DNA of 41,702 nt, taken from contig CAJXJZ010000012.1 in NCBI GenBank assembly GCA_913055745.1, forward strand, positions 1 to 41,702, given 5' to 3'. The notes under the pieces were generated by a model. It was not told the origin of the DNA and made no database searches. It was given only the letters and a program-made list of their open reading frames with translations. This stretch comes from an uncultured bacterium (GTDB lineage: Bacteria; Hydrothermota; Hydrothermia; UBA1063; CAJXJZ01). How positions within the stretch are numbered: the stretch's first letter is position 1; each line of letters starts with the position of its first letter. Shown piece after piece: positions 32,207 through 40,198 of the stretch. Position numbers and translations under genes: made by a program.

Positions 32207-33907
32207 ATGGAAAATCTTTATTTAGACAAGTTAAAAGAATTTACAAAAAGTCTGGGTAAGGCTTATCGGGCTTTTAAAATATACCCGGAGGGTCATGAAA
32301 TACCTTTAATCTTTTTAAGGGAACTCTGGGAGAAGATTAGAGAACTCTTTAGATGGAAACCTGAGATCTCTTTTATTATTGATGAAAGGCGACTACTTGA
32401 TCCTGCTGGGAATGTAATTTATGAAGAAAAGGCATCGGAGGACAATATTGCATGGATCTTCTATCGTGGCGGACTTAGAGGAGTATCAATCGCACCAGGA
32501 GTCACTTCGGATGAGGTAAAAGAATTTCTTGAAGCAATATCGAAAAAAGCATTAATAGAAAAGGACCCGTATGCTTTCATTGCTCTTTTAGGGCAGAAAA
32601 ATTTAGAGAATTTCCAGTTTGAACTTGCAGAGGATTACATAAAGAGTATGGACTTTCCTATACCTGAGACTATGGAAGATATTCTTGAACACAAGGATGT
32701 TGAACCTACAGGTGAGCCCATGGACGAAGAGAGCGAGGAGATCATAGAGCAAGAAGATACATCCATTATGCTGCAAGCAAGAGAAGTGGTTGAAATAACA
32801 AAGGACGAGGAAGAATACATTTCTAAGGAAATTGAAGAAGAGCAAGGAGAAGACAAATTAACCAAGTCTGTTAATTATCTTTTGTACTGCCTTAATTTTG
32901 AAAAGGATGCAGAGTGGTACAAAAAAATTCTTAGAGGCATAGAGGAGTATATCTACCGCTCCCTTTCTAAAGGTGATATAGGCAAATCCCTTAAAATTGT
33001 TAAGTTGCTTCAGATGTTTGAGAAGAATTACATGGCTACGGACATCACAAAGTCCTCCTACATTGAGGAAATCTACCGAAGTCTTGGAGAGAAAGAGAAT
33101 ATTGATTATATACTCAATTCAGATAACAATTTAAAACCAGAGTTTGTTACAGAGTATATCTCAATGCTACATCCAGATGCAGTTAGTATAATAATGCCCA
33201 AAATACCTAATTTAAAGAGCAATCAACTAAAAAATGCGCTGGTTTTGGGCATATCGCAAATATCAGGTCTTAGGCCTAATCATTTAGAAAAATATCTTAA
33301 ACTTGAAGCAAATGAGCGGAATAAACCAATTATAACCTTTGCGCTCTCAGTCTTAGCTAAGGTAAAGTTTAAAGACCTAATACCAATGGTTATTGCATAT
33401 AAGGATTCACCTGATAGTGAAATACGTCGCGCTGTCCTTGAAACCCTTGTTGATATAGGGACTGTTCAGTCCTATAATGCGGCTATGAGTTTCTTTGACG
33501 ATGAAGATGAAAATGTAAGGCTGATTGCTTATCAACTGTTTAAGAAATATAATCCTTCAAAACTTAAGAAGGTGCTCAAAGACAAACTCCTATCTAAGGA
33601 ATTGGATGATTTGAGTTTTGTAGAGAAAGAAATACTCTTCAACTCTGCTATATCTTTGGATGATCCAGAAATTACAGAATTACTAAAAAATATAATAACA
33701 CGAAAGAGGAGCATTTTCAGAATCATCTTAGGAGATAAAAAATATCACGAAACAGAGAAACTTCTTGCCATAACAGCGGGTAATTTGAACACATCCAATA
33801 CCTTTGATATATTGTTAGCCTGCGTATCTTATGGTAACAAGAAAATAAGAGGGCTGTGTCAGGAGTTACTTTCTAATAAAAAGAGGGGGAAAAATGCCCA
33901 AACTTGA
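32207..33907 (+). CDS. HEAT-repeat-like protein with an N-terminal module shared with the HD-GYP neighbour
   Basis: A 566-residue soluble protein. About 1-120 is a module with 'KAYRAFKIYPEGHEI', a strand region 'ISFIIDERRLLDPAGN', and 'VKEFLEAI'; the same order occurs at the N-terminus of the next gene. A Glu-rich linker (about 165-225) follows, then mainly helical repeats (about 300-560) that look like degenerate HEAT repeats ('IRRAVLETLVDIGT', 'VRLIAYQLFKKYN'). No catalytic motif. It starts 22 nt after the cyclase and overlaps the HD-GYP gene by 14 bp, so it is probably a scaffold or regulator in the same pathway. Confidence 0.8.
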   Translation: MENLYLDKLKEFTKSLGKAYRAFKIYPEGHEIPLIFLRELWEKIRELFRWKPEISFIIDERRLLDPAGNVIYEEKASEDNIAWIFYRGGLRGVSIAPGVTSDEVKEFLEAISKKALIEKDPYAFIALLGQKNLENFQFELAEDYIKSMDFPIPETMEDILEHKDVEPTGEPMDEESEEIIEQEDTSIMLQAREVVEITKDEEEYISKEIEEEQGEDKLTKSVNYLLYCLNFEKDAEWYKKILRGIEEYIYRSLSKGDIGKSLKIVKLLQMFEKNYMATDITKSSYIEEIYRSLGEKENIDYILNSDNNLKPEFVTEYISMLHPDAVSIIMPKIPNLKSNQLKNALVLGISQISGLRPNHLEKYLKLEANERNKPIITFALSVLAKVKFKDLIPMVIAYKDSPDSEIRRAVLETLVDIGTVQSYNAAMSFFDDEDENVRLIAYQLFKKYNPSKLKKVLKDKLLSKELDDLSFVEKEILFNSAISLDDPEITELLKNIITRKRSIFRIILGDKKYHETEKLLAITAGNLNTSNTFDILLACVSYGNKKIRGLCQELLSNKKRGKNAQT

Positions 33908-35252
33908 ACTGGATAATGTACTTATATTATTTGTTTCAACCTTAAAGAGTGCCAAACTTTACGATGAGGGCCATCCTCTTTTAAAGAGCAATCTCAAAAG
34001 ACTCCTTGGTGTAATAAATAATTCGGTAGAGGAAGATAATGAATTCAGTTTGGCTGTAAAGAATTGGTATATTTACATAATGGGTGAACGTATCAGAATA
34101 CACGCATTAAATTTTACTTATGTCAAGACAGTTCTTGATATGTTTAAAAACAAGAATATTGGCGGATTTGTTGTGAAGGATAAACTTGAAGCAACACAAC
34201 TTTTAACCTTTTTGCGTATTCTTTATACAGAGGGACTTAAAAAAGAGCATATAGAAAAGAAGATTAGTGATGCAGGACTTTCTGAAAAGATAAATATACT
34301 ACCTCTTATACAGAAAGGTGAAATACTGGACCCTAAACAACGGGTAAAAACCGTATACTTTGAGACTATTGGCCTCGTTAAAAATATTGCAATGACAAAA
34401 GATATGAAAAAAATGCGTACGAAACTGAGCGTTGGTGTTTATTACCTTATAGATACATTAAAAACTTCAGAACAGTTGTTACTTGGTCTTACAGTAGTAA
34501 AGAATTATGACAATTATCTTTACAATCATTCTGTTAATGTGGCAATACTTTCCCTTTCTATGGGTGTAAGACTGGGTCTTAAAACAAGTCATCTTCTTGC
34601 CCTTGGTCAAGCGGCTCTTCTTCACGATGTGGGGATGTCAACGTTACCCAAAGAGATTGTATCAAAACCCAGTGTGCTCACTCCTGATGAGTGGGATATA
34701 ATAAGGCAACATCCCATAAGAGGTGCTGAACTTTTGTGCGAACTTCTTGGTGTAACTGAGGAGTCTGCTCCGTGCATCATTTCTGTCCTTGAACATCAAA
34801 GAAATTATGATAAGTCTGGGTACCCTGAATTTATCCAGATGGATAAACAGAGTTTACTAAGTCGTATCATCAGAATATGTGATTTTTATGATGCTGTGAC
34901 CACACCAAGGGTTTATAGTCCCGTGCCCATGACCACTTCGGAGGCATTAAAGCATTTAATTGAAGGTTCAGGTAAATTATTTGATCCGGTTCTTGTGAAG
35001 TACTTTGTAAATCTTATTGGGATATATCCTATAGGAACATTGGTATTTTTAAACACAGGAGAGTGGGGTATAGTAATTGGACAGTCTAAGAGTAAAGAAA
35101 ACTTTGATAAACCAATAGTTCAAGTTATTAAGGATGCCTCAGGAAATGATATAAAGCCAAAGGTTATTGACCTTGCATTTTCAGAGAAGTTTATTATGAA
35201 ATCAGATACACCATGGAAATATGGCATAGACCCTGCTCAGTATTTTATTTAA
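33894..35252 (+). CDS. HD-GYP domain phosphodiesterase with an altered HHE motif
   Basis: A 452-residue protein. Residues about 1-125 match in outline the N-terminal module of the preceding protein ('SAKLYDEGHPL', 'FVVKDKLEATQLLTFLRIL'). About 205-375 is an HD-GYP domain with His212, His244-Asp245 ('LLHDVGM'), His273, 'SGYP' (308-311) and Asp330/Asp333 ('CDFYDAV'). HD-GYP enzymes hydrolyse cyclic di-GMP. The usual HHE before GYP reads His-Gln-Arg here, so one metal ligand is lost and activity may be reduced or different. GAGGGGG upstream supports the ATG at 33894. The pyrE gene follows after 3 nt. Confidence 0.9.
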   Translation: MPKLELDNVLILFVSTLKSAKLYDEGHPLLKSNLKRLLGVINNSVEEDNEFSLAVKNWYIYIMGERIRIHALNFTYVKTVLDMFKNKNIGGFVVKDKLEATQLLTFLRILYTEGLKKEHIEKKISDAGLSEKINILPLIQKGEILDPKQRVKTVYFETIGLVKNIAMTKDMKKMRTKLSVGVYYLIDTLKTSEQLLLGLTVVKNYDNYLYNHSVNVAILSLSMGVRLGLKTSHLLALGQAALLHDVGMSTLPKEIVSKPSVLTPDEWDIIRQHPIRGAELLCELLGVTEESAPCIISVLEHQRNYDKSGYPEFIQMDKQSLLSRIIRICDFYDAVTTPRVYSPVPMTTSEALKHLIEGSGKLFDPVLVKYFVNLIGIYPIGTLVFLNTGEWGIVIGQSKSKENFDKPIVQVIKDASGNDIKPKVIDLAFSEKFIMKSDTPWKYGIDPAQYFI

Positions 35253-35255
35253 TAT

Positions 35256-35825
35256 ATGGACAGGATAAAACTGCTTGAAGAACTTGGTGCAATAAAGAGA
35301 GGGCATTTTCTTTTAACTTCAGGACTGCATTCAGATACTTATATTGAAAAGTTTAGACTCTTTGAGCATCCTCATATGCTATTTAAATTCATAGAGGAGG
35401 ATTTAAATAAAATTGCTGGACTCGGATTTGATGCTGTTATAGGTCCACAATTGGGTGGTGCATTTGTGGCGTGTTCAGTTGCGTCTTTGTTAAAAAAGGT
35501 TGCTATTTATGTAGAAAAAGATGCAGTTGGAGATTTTTACATAGGAAGAGGTTTCAAAATAGAAGGCAAAAAACTCCTTCTTGTGGATGATGTGCTTACA
35601 ACAGGCAGTTCAATTAAGAAGATACTTAAACTCCTTGATAAGAGGGCAGAAGTTTCGGGCATATATGTGCTTGTTGATAGAAGAGAGAAGAAAACAGATA
35701 ATTTTATGGGTATTCCACTTATCTCTGGAACTTGGTTTAATGCAATCGTGTATGAACCAGATAAATGTCCACTCTGCAAAAAGAAAATACCCCTAACAAC
35801 CAAAAAGACGGATATTATAAAATAA
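35256..35825 (+). CDS. pyrE: Orotate phosphoribosyltransferase
   Basis: A 189-residue type I PRTase that converts orotate and PRPP to OMP in pyrimidine synthesis. The PRPP loop 'LLVDDVLTTGSS' is near residues 107-118. 'GHFLLTSGLHSDTYIEK' near 16-32 is the typical orotate-site start, and 'IGPQLGGAF' is the pyrophosphate loop. A CPLC-type pair near the C-terminus resembles some PyrE variants. It is coupled to the signalling genes by a 3-nt gap, which may be accidental. Confidence 0.9.
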   Translation: MDRIKLLEELGAIKRGHFLLTSGLHSDTYIEKFRLFEHPHMLFKFIEEDLNKIAGLGFDAVIGPQLGGAFVACSVASLLKKVAIYVEKDAVGDFYIGRGFKIEGKKLLLVDDVLTTGSSIKKILKLLDKRAEVSGIYVLVDRREKKTDNFMGIPLISGTWFNAIVYEPDKCPLCKKKIPLTTKKTDIIK

Positions 35826-35830
35826 TTTTA

Positions 35831-35903
35831 TGGAGCTGAGGGGATTTGAACCCCTGGCCTCCAGAGTGCGATTCTGGCGCTCTCCCACCTGAGCTACAGC
35901 CCC
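35831..35903 (-). tRNA. tRNA-Ala (anticodon CGC)
   Basis: A 73-nt cloverleaf: acceptor GGGGCTG pairs with CAGCTCC including the G3-U70 wobble that is the alanine identity element; D-arm GCTC/GAGC; anticodon stem CCAGA/TCTGG with loop ATCGCAC giving anticodon CGC; T-arm AGGGG/CCCCT with TTCAAAT. The discriminator is A73. The 3' CCA is not encoded. It reads GCG alanine codons and lies 5 bp from the convergent pyrE stop. Confidence 0.97.
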
Positions 35904-35917
35904 AAATGTTGGCTATT

Positions 35918-35946
35918 ATTATAATTTTAGTATGATGAACTTGCAA
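35918..35946 (-). promoter_or_regulatory. Promoter for tRNA-Ala
   Basis: On the minus strand, TTGCAA (35946-35941), 17-bp spacer, TATAAT (35923-35918), then about 14 nt to the tRNA 5' end. It separates the tRNA from the YacP-like gene upstream. Confidence 0.7.
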
Positions 35947-35954
35947 TGATAAAT

Positions 35955-36413
35955 TTATTCAATACCCCATAGGTCTTTTAATTCTTTGTTTATATCATCC
36001 ATTTCCTTTTTGCTAAGACCATCTTTCCTTACTTTTTTGTGATAACTTTTCCTTTCCTTTTTCTTTATAATTTGAAAAAACTCTTCAATGCTTATTACAC
36101 TGGACCCTACAGACTTTACACGCATAGAAAGGTGTACATCGTTCGTAACAACGATTTTATTGTCTGCACCTTTCTTTAAGAGTAAATTTACAATATAAGT
36201 ATCCGCATCCTGCGCTGTTCCAGAGACCTTAACAAAACCCACGAAATCTGGTGGTATATCAAACTTACCATCAAACACTATAACAAAGTTGTGTCCAAGT
36301 TCCTTCATCAAAACAGGTACTATGGATTTAACAGTAAGAATGGGATCTTCTTTAAGATATGAGTTAAATAGAGGATGTTTAAGCAAATTATAACCATCAA
36401 TAATGTATTTCAT
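35955..36413 (-). CDS. YacP-like NYN-domain RNase
   Basis: A 152-residue NYN (PIN-like) protein. The acidic active-site pattern includes 'YIIDGYNLL' at the start, 'IVFDGKFD', 'ADTYI' near residue 71 and 'VVTNDVHL' near 87. Bacillus YacP (Rae1) is a ribosome-associated endonuclease that cleaves certain mRNAs; the catalytic acidic residues are all present here. Length is near normal, with a basic C-terminal tail. It is monocistronic or co-transcribed with tRNA-Ala, and a promoter 6 nt upstream of the ATG suggests a leaderless message. Confidence 0.85.
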   Translation of the reverse strand: MKYIIDGYNLLKHPLFNSYLKEDPILTVKSIVPVLMKELGHNFVIVFDGKFDIPPDFVGFVKVSGTAQDADTYIVNLLLKKGADNKIVVTNDVHLSMRVKSVGSSVISIEEFFQIIKKKERKSYHKKVRKDGLSKKEMDDINKELKDLWGIE

Positions 36414-36419
36414 ACGCTT

Positions 36420-36448
36420 AGATTAACATAAAAAGAGTGAATTTCCAA
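36420..36448 (-). promoter_or_regulatory. Promoter for the YacP-like gene, leaderless type
   Basis: On the minus strand, TTGGAA (36448-36443), 17-bp spacer, TAATCT (36425-36420), then 6 nt to the ATG at 36413. The hexamers are weak, but spacing repeats the pattern of gltX and the cyclase gene. Confidence 0.4.
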
Positions 36449-36474
36449 AAGGTCTTTAATAGAGGGGCAAACAA

Positions 36475-37608
36475 TTATAAAACTAAATGCTCCAGGTAAT
36501 CTGCCTGTTTTGGTATTACCTTGCTGCTCTCAAAAGCATTAAGAAATCTCTGTCTTGCATGCTCTCCCATTTTTAGTCTTAGTTCCTCGTGGCTTAACAT
36601 TATATCTATGCTATGTGCTAATGCTTGTGGGTCACCAGGGGGTACGAGTAACCCTTCTTTATTATGCTGAAATATATCAGGTATACCGCCTGTATTTGAG
36701 GCAATCACAGGGGTACCAACAGATAGTGATTCAATAACAGTAGTAGGGAAGTTATCACTGCGGCTTGGAACAACACTAATTGTAGAGCGAGCAAGGTGCT
36801 TTAGAACCTCATCGTGTGGCAATTCTCCAAGAAAATGACAATGGTCTTGTACGCCTAATTCATCGGCTAGTTTCTGGTATTTTGTCTTCATAGGGCCTGC
36901 GCCAATAAACTTCACCACGAGGTCAGGATACTTGTGGTGAAGTAGCGAAATACCTTTAATTAACACATCCTGCCCCTTACAAATATCCAAACGGCCAACG
37001 CATACAATAGTATTTGTATCCCGCACAAAAGAAAACTTAAATTGTTTAAGTGGATCTGGCATGGAGTTATGAAGTATGTGAATCCGGGAAGATGGGATAT
37101 GGTAAATAGTAGTCAAGTCCAAAGCCCCGGCACTGGAAACAGGTACAAGATGTGTACAAAGACGATAGATTAACATTTTGCGAAAATTGAGCAAAGATAT
37201 TTGCCATGGAGGTCTCTTGGCATCTAATCGAATAGCCTCATTTAGTGTGTGATACCAGGCAATTCTAATAGGTACCTTAGCAAGATACCCTGCAAGCATT
37301 AAAACATTTACAGACCCAAAATTTGCCAAAATAGCGTCTGGCTTTTCTTCTTTAATACGTTTTAATGCAAACCAAAGGTCTTTTATCCGTGTTGGGCGTG
37401 GTGAAGGAAAGGCAAAGACATCAGGAAAATCTCTGACTTTTTGAGAAGATTTAGGCCAGGTCATGAATACTACACGATGTCCCCTTTTTGTAAGTTCCTT
37501 TCCAAGATTGAGAAAATGTATTACCACAGGAGAGACAGGTCTTTTCTTTGCCAGACCACCAATGCCTATCATAAAGATGCGAGAATTCATGTTCCTTTTA
37601 GGATGCAT
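36475..37608 (-). CDS. GT4-family glycosyltransferase
   Basis: A 377-residue GT-B fold enzyme (glycosyltransferase family 4). The N-terminal acceptor domain begins at 'RIFMIGIGGLAKKRPVSP'; the donor domain contains 'IVCVGRLDICKGQDVLIKGI' and 'SRSDNFPTTVIESLSVGTPVIAS' with 'NTGGIPDIF', the nucleotide-sugar site. The catalytic E-x7-E pattern is changed, with Asn at the first position and Glu at the second. The ATG at 37590 is as plausible as 37608. The protein overlaps the methyltransferase gene by 11 bp. It probably builds a surface polysaccharide or glycolipid; sugar donor unknown. Confidence 0.88.
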   Translation of the reverse strand: MHPKRNMNSRIFMIGIGGLAKKRPVSPVVIHFLNLGKELTKRGHRVVFMTWPKSSQKVRDFPDVFAFPSPRPTRIKDLWFALKRIKEEKPDAILANFGSVNVLMLAGYLAKVPIRIAWYHTLNEAIRLDAKRPPWQISLLNFRKMLIYRLCTHLVPVSSAGALDLTTIYHIPSSRIHILHNSMPDPLKQFKFSFVRDTNTIVCVGRLDICKGQDVLIKGISLLHHKYPDLVVKFIGAGPMKTKYQKLADELGVQDHCHFLGELPHDEVLKHLARSTISVVPSRSDNFPTTVIESLSVGTPVIASNTGGIPDIFQHNKEGLLVPPGDPQALAHSIDIMLSHEELRLKMGEHARQRFLNAFESSKVIPKQADYLEHLVL

Positions 37609-38422
37609 TAGGATTTACGAAAGCCCATGCATATAGGGTGGGAGAATGTTCAATCCCAAATAAAAGTCGTATAGACCTTGCTATTGAAGGGACAGAAAAA
37701 GAAGTGGGACGCCAAAGATGTCTCTTATGAATTCTGACAGACCCAAAACCTGAGAGTAATAAAGTTTTTTTAAGTGACTCGGCTGAGAAAAAATTTACAT
37801 GAATAGGAGGACCACTTGCTCCCCAATTATTTGATTTTTGATAACTTGTCCTAAACCAATTTGGTGTACTCAACAGCAAGCATCCATTGGGACGTAGTGC
37901 TTTTCTTATTACTTTAAGGTATTCTGCGACATTCCAGATATGCTCAATAACCTCCCACATAACAATAAGATCACAGGATTTTTCAGGAATATCAGGTATC
38001 TTACCTTTGATGACATGAGCCTCTAATTTTAAAGAGCGAGCGAATTGAACTGCAACTTCTGAGATATCATAATCTGTATATGTCCATCCCCTTGAACGTG
38101 CTATCAAGCCAAACTCACCAATCCCACCTCCAATTTCTACCATTCTGCGGCCATGACATAATTTCTCTGTTTTTCTGAGAAGCCAAGTTTCATAGGGCCG
38201 ATAAGGTTTCTTACCATGTAACAATTGCTCATACTTTTGACGATGTTGCTTATATATCTCACCTTCAAAAAGGCGGTCATACAGGTTTCTATCTTGTTCT
38301 TCACCCTTGTAGGATGCATATACTGTGTTACACACTGAACATTGCATGAGGGAATAACCATTGACAGTTCTATTTAATTTCACAATCTCACCTGTCTGTC
38401 CACATATGCGACATTTTTCCAA
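37598..38422 (-). CDS. Class I methyltransferase with N-terminal zinc motif
   Basis: A 274-residue protein. An N-terminal zinc-ribbon-like segment has 'CRICG' and 'CSVC' pairs (residues 4-7 and 28-31). A class I methyltransferase follows, with 'MVEIGGGIGEFG' as motif I near 97 and 'SCDLIVMWEVIEHIWN' near 150. The family includes methyltransferases in polysaccharide and glycolipid clusters. The start is TTG at 38422, with GGAG about 6 nt upstream. It is followed with overlap by the GT4 gene; the pair likely modifies or assembles a glycan. Confidence 0.85.
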   Translation of the reverse strand: MEKCRICGQTGEIVKLNRTVNGYSLMQCSVCNTVYASYKGEEQDRNLYDRLFEGEIYKQHRQKYEQLLHGKKPYRPYETWLLRKTEKLCHGRRMVEIGGGIGEFGLIARSRGWTYTDYDISEVAVQFARSLKLEAHVIKGKIPDIPEKSCDLIVMWEVIEHIWNVAEYLKVIRKALRPNGCLLLSTPNWFRTSYQKSNNWGASGPPIHVNFFSAESLKKTLLLSGFGSVRIHKRHLWRPTSFSVPSIARSIRLLFGIEHSPTLYAWAFVNPNAS

Positions 38423-38488
38423 AATTATCTCCTCTTTTTATCCGATACGGTTTCTTCTAGTACTTGAAACTTAAATTATAACTTTTTA

Positions 38489-38517
38489 ATTATAAAGTGA
38501 ATAAAGAGGATTGACAA
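38489..38517 (-). promoter_or_regulatory. Promoter for the methyltransferase-GT4 pair
   Basis: On the minus strand, TTGTCA (38517-38512), 17-bp spacer, TATAAT (38494-38489). A leader of about 60 nt carries GAGGAG before the TTG start at 38422. Confidence 0.7.
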
Positions 38518-38563
38518 ATAATCATCGGCCAATTAAAAAACAAAGAGAAGTAAGATGCGTGCT

Positions 38564-38592
38564 TTGATTGTACAAAATTATTATATTATAAT
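38564..38592 (+). promoter_or_regulatory. Promoter for the 38602 membrane protein gene
   Basis: TTGATT (38564-38569), exactly 17 bp, TATAAT (38587-38592). The ATG at 38593 directly abuts the -10 box and would precede the transcript start, so the ATG at 38602 is the real start. Confidence 0.75.
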
Positions 38593-38601
38593 ATGTACAG
38601 G

Positions 38602-40107
38602 ATGTTTACTGATAGCAGAAAGTCCGATGTATTAATCCATATTTTATTTGGCACTTCTGTGATATTCTTATATCTTTTTATTACCCATCTGGGTATAGGT
38701 ATTGGCACAGATAGTTTTTCTTACTTTGGTATGGCAAGGGATATTTTAGACAATATAAGACATGGTGTTTATTGGTTTAAAGGTATTTCAACACACTTTC
38801 CGCCACTTTACCCTCTTTTGTTGTCTTTATTTCATGTATTGGGCCTTTCTTTACCCCAAAGCGCGAAGTTATTGGGAGGGATTGTTTTTATCATTGATGC
38901 ATATCTATTTTATATTACAGCATATAAGAAGACGCATTCCTATGCTATTGCTATCATAGCATCCTATATTGTTATTTTCACATTTATTGTTCTATTTGAT
39001 TACGCCCTAACAGAACCTATTTTCTATATGTTTCTTGCGCTTTTTATATTGCTCATTCAGAGCGAAAAGGATAATTCAATCTGGTTCTTTTTAGTATTAA
39101 CCCTGGCGCCCCTTCTCAGGTATGCAGGCATATCGCTATTTTTCACTTATATAGTATGGGTTTTATTCAAATATAGAAGTAAAGATAGAGAAAGAAGGAT
39201 ATTTTATGCTGTTTTAACAATAATTCCAACTTTGTTATATATGTTTTCAGGCGAAGGAGTGGGCGCAAGAGAGTTCTCTTTTAAAGTATTCAGACTTGGA
39301 AGTTTCTTTTATCATTTATTGTTTATACCATTTAAGGTTTTCATATCACTGAATGATATACCCCTTTTACCTCTATCTTACACTTATGTGAAATTGTTCC
39401 AACTGTTCTGTATTTTTCTTGTTTTATTTGCCATCTATCTGCCTTTTATTAGAAAATTTAATCTAAAGGATTTATTAAATAGTAATGCTATAAAAGAGAG
39501 ATGTCTTAAAAATATTGTTTGTATTTTCATTATAATATACAGTGGGTTTATAATATTCTCAAGAATGTTTGTAGATGGAATCATCCCTGCAGATAGAAGG
39601 ATTTTTTCTCCTCTTTCAATTGCACTGGTTTTAGATGGCTTTCCTGCGCTCTTGTATGAAAACAGAAGAAGTATCCTGACAAAAATATATGTATTAACTG
39701 TATTAATCATTGGTATTGCAGCAAGTTATAAACTCTATTCCTACGGTATAGGATTTGTCTCAATGCGATACAGACAATCTGAAACATTAAAGAGATTCAT
39801 AAACATTGATAAAATGACCCATAATAATTGCTATGTATATTCAAATATACCTGAAGTAATAGGAATATATGCCAAAAGGCATGCAGAGAAACCCCCACGA
39901 TCTTTCTTACTCTCACAAGGTAAACCCAATCCATATTGGAAAAGAGACATAAAAGATATAAACAGTTTTCCTGGGTGTAAGATTTTTGTGTATTTCAAAG
40001 GTGGAAGATGGTTTGTTGTGAATGTGGATTCTCTTATTAAATACCTTAATTCCCAGAATCTCAAAGTTATAAAATCAAATGATGGCACGATAGTTTTATC
40101 AGAATAA
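38602..40107 (+). CDS. GT-C-type polytopic membrane glycosyltransferase-like protein
   Basis: About 501 residues with some ten predicted helices, then a soluble periplasmic-type C-terminal domain (about 400-500). The first outside loop 'IGTDSFSYFGMARDIL' contains the Asp often catalytic in GT-C enzymes, and 'FPPLYPLLLSLFHVLG' is typical of the PMT/ArnT-like superfamily. Such proteins transfer sugars from polyprenyl-phosphate donors outside the membrane; substrate is unknown. The frame opens at 38593, but the promoter at 38564-38592 places the start at 38602. It converges with another GT-C-like gene at 40199. Confidence 0.75.
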   Translation: MFTDSRKSDVLIHILFGTSVIFLYLFITHLGIGIGTDSFSYFGMARDILDNIRHGVYWFKGISTHFPPLYPLLLSLFHVLGLSLPQSAKLLGGIVFIIDAYLFYITAYKKTHSYAIAIIASYIVIFTFIVLFDYALTEPIFYMFLALFILLIQSEKDNSIWFFLVLTLAPLLRYAGISLFFTYIVWVLFKYRSKDRERRIFYAVLTIIPTLLYMFSGEGVGAREFSFKVFRLGSFFYHLLFIPFKVFISLNDIPLLPLSYTYVKLFQLFCIFLVLFAIYLPFIRKFNLKDLLNSNAIKERCLKNIVCIFIIIYSGFIIFSRMFVDGIIPADRRIFSPLSIALVLDGFPALLYENRRSILTKIYVLTVLIIGIAASYKLYSYGIGFVSMRYRQSETLKRFINIDKMTHNNCYVYSNIPEVIGIYAKRHAEKPPRSFLLSQGKPNPYWKRDIKDINSFPGCKIFVYFKGGRWFVVNVDSLIKYLNSQNLKVIKSNDGTIVLSE

Positions 40108-40111
40108 TGAG

Positions 40112-40127
40112 GTTGATTATTATCAAC
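40112..40127. repeat. Small palindromic hairpin in convergent spacer
   Basis: GTTGAT-TATT-ATCAAC is a perfect 6-bp stem with a 4-nt loop, a few bases after the stop of the 38602 gene and between two convergent membrane protein genes. It lacks GC-rich arms and a T-run, so it is at most a weak bidirectional terminator. Confidence 0.3.
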
Positions 40128-40198
40128 ATTGATTTTGTGAAAATAATGTCTCTGCGATGTAGATTATTTTTGAGGAACATTGGGGTATAGCACAATAA

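Noticed and set aside
40112-40127. Hairpin as a bidirectional intrinsic terminator
   Set aside because: The stem is only 6 bp, AT-rich and lacks a T-run on either strand.
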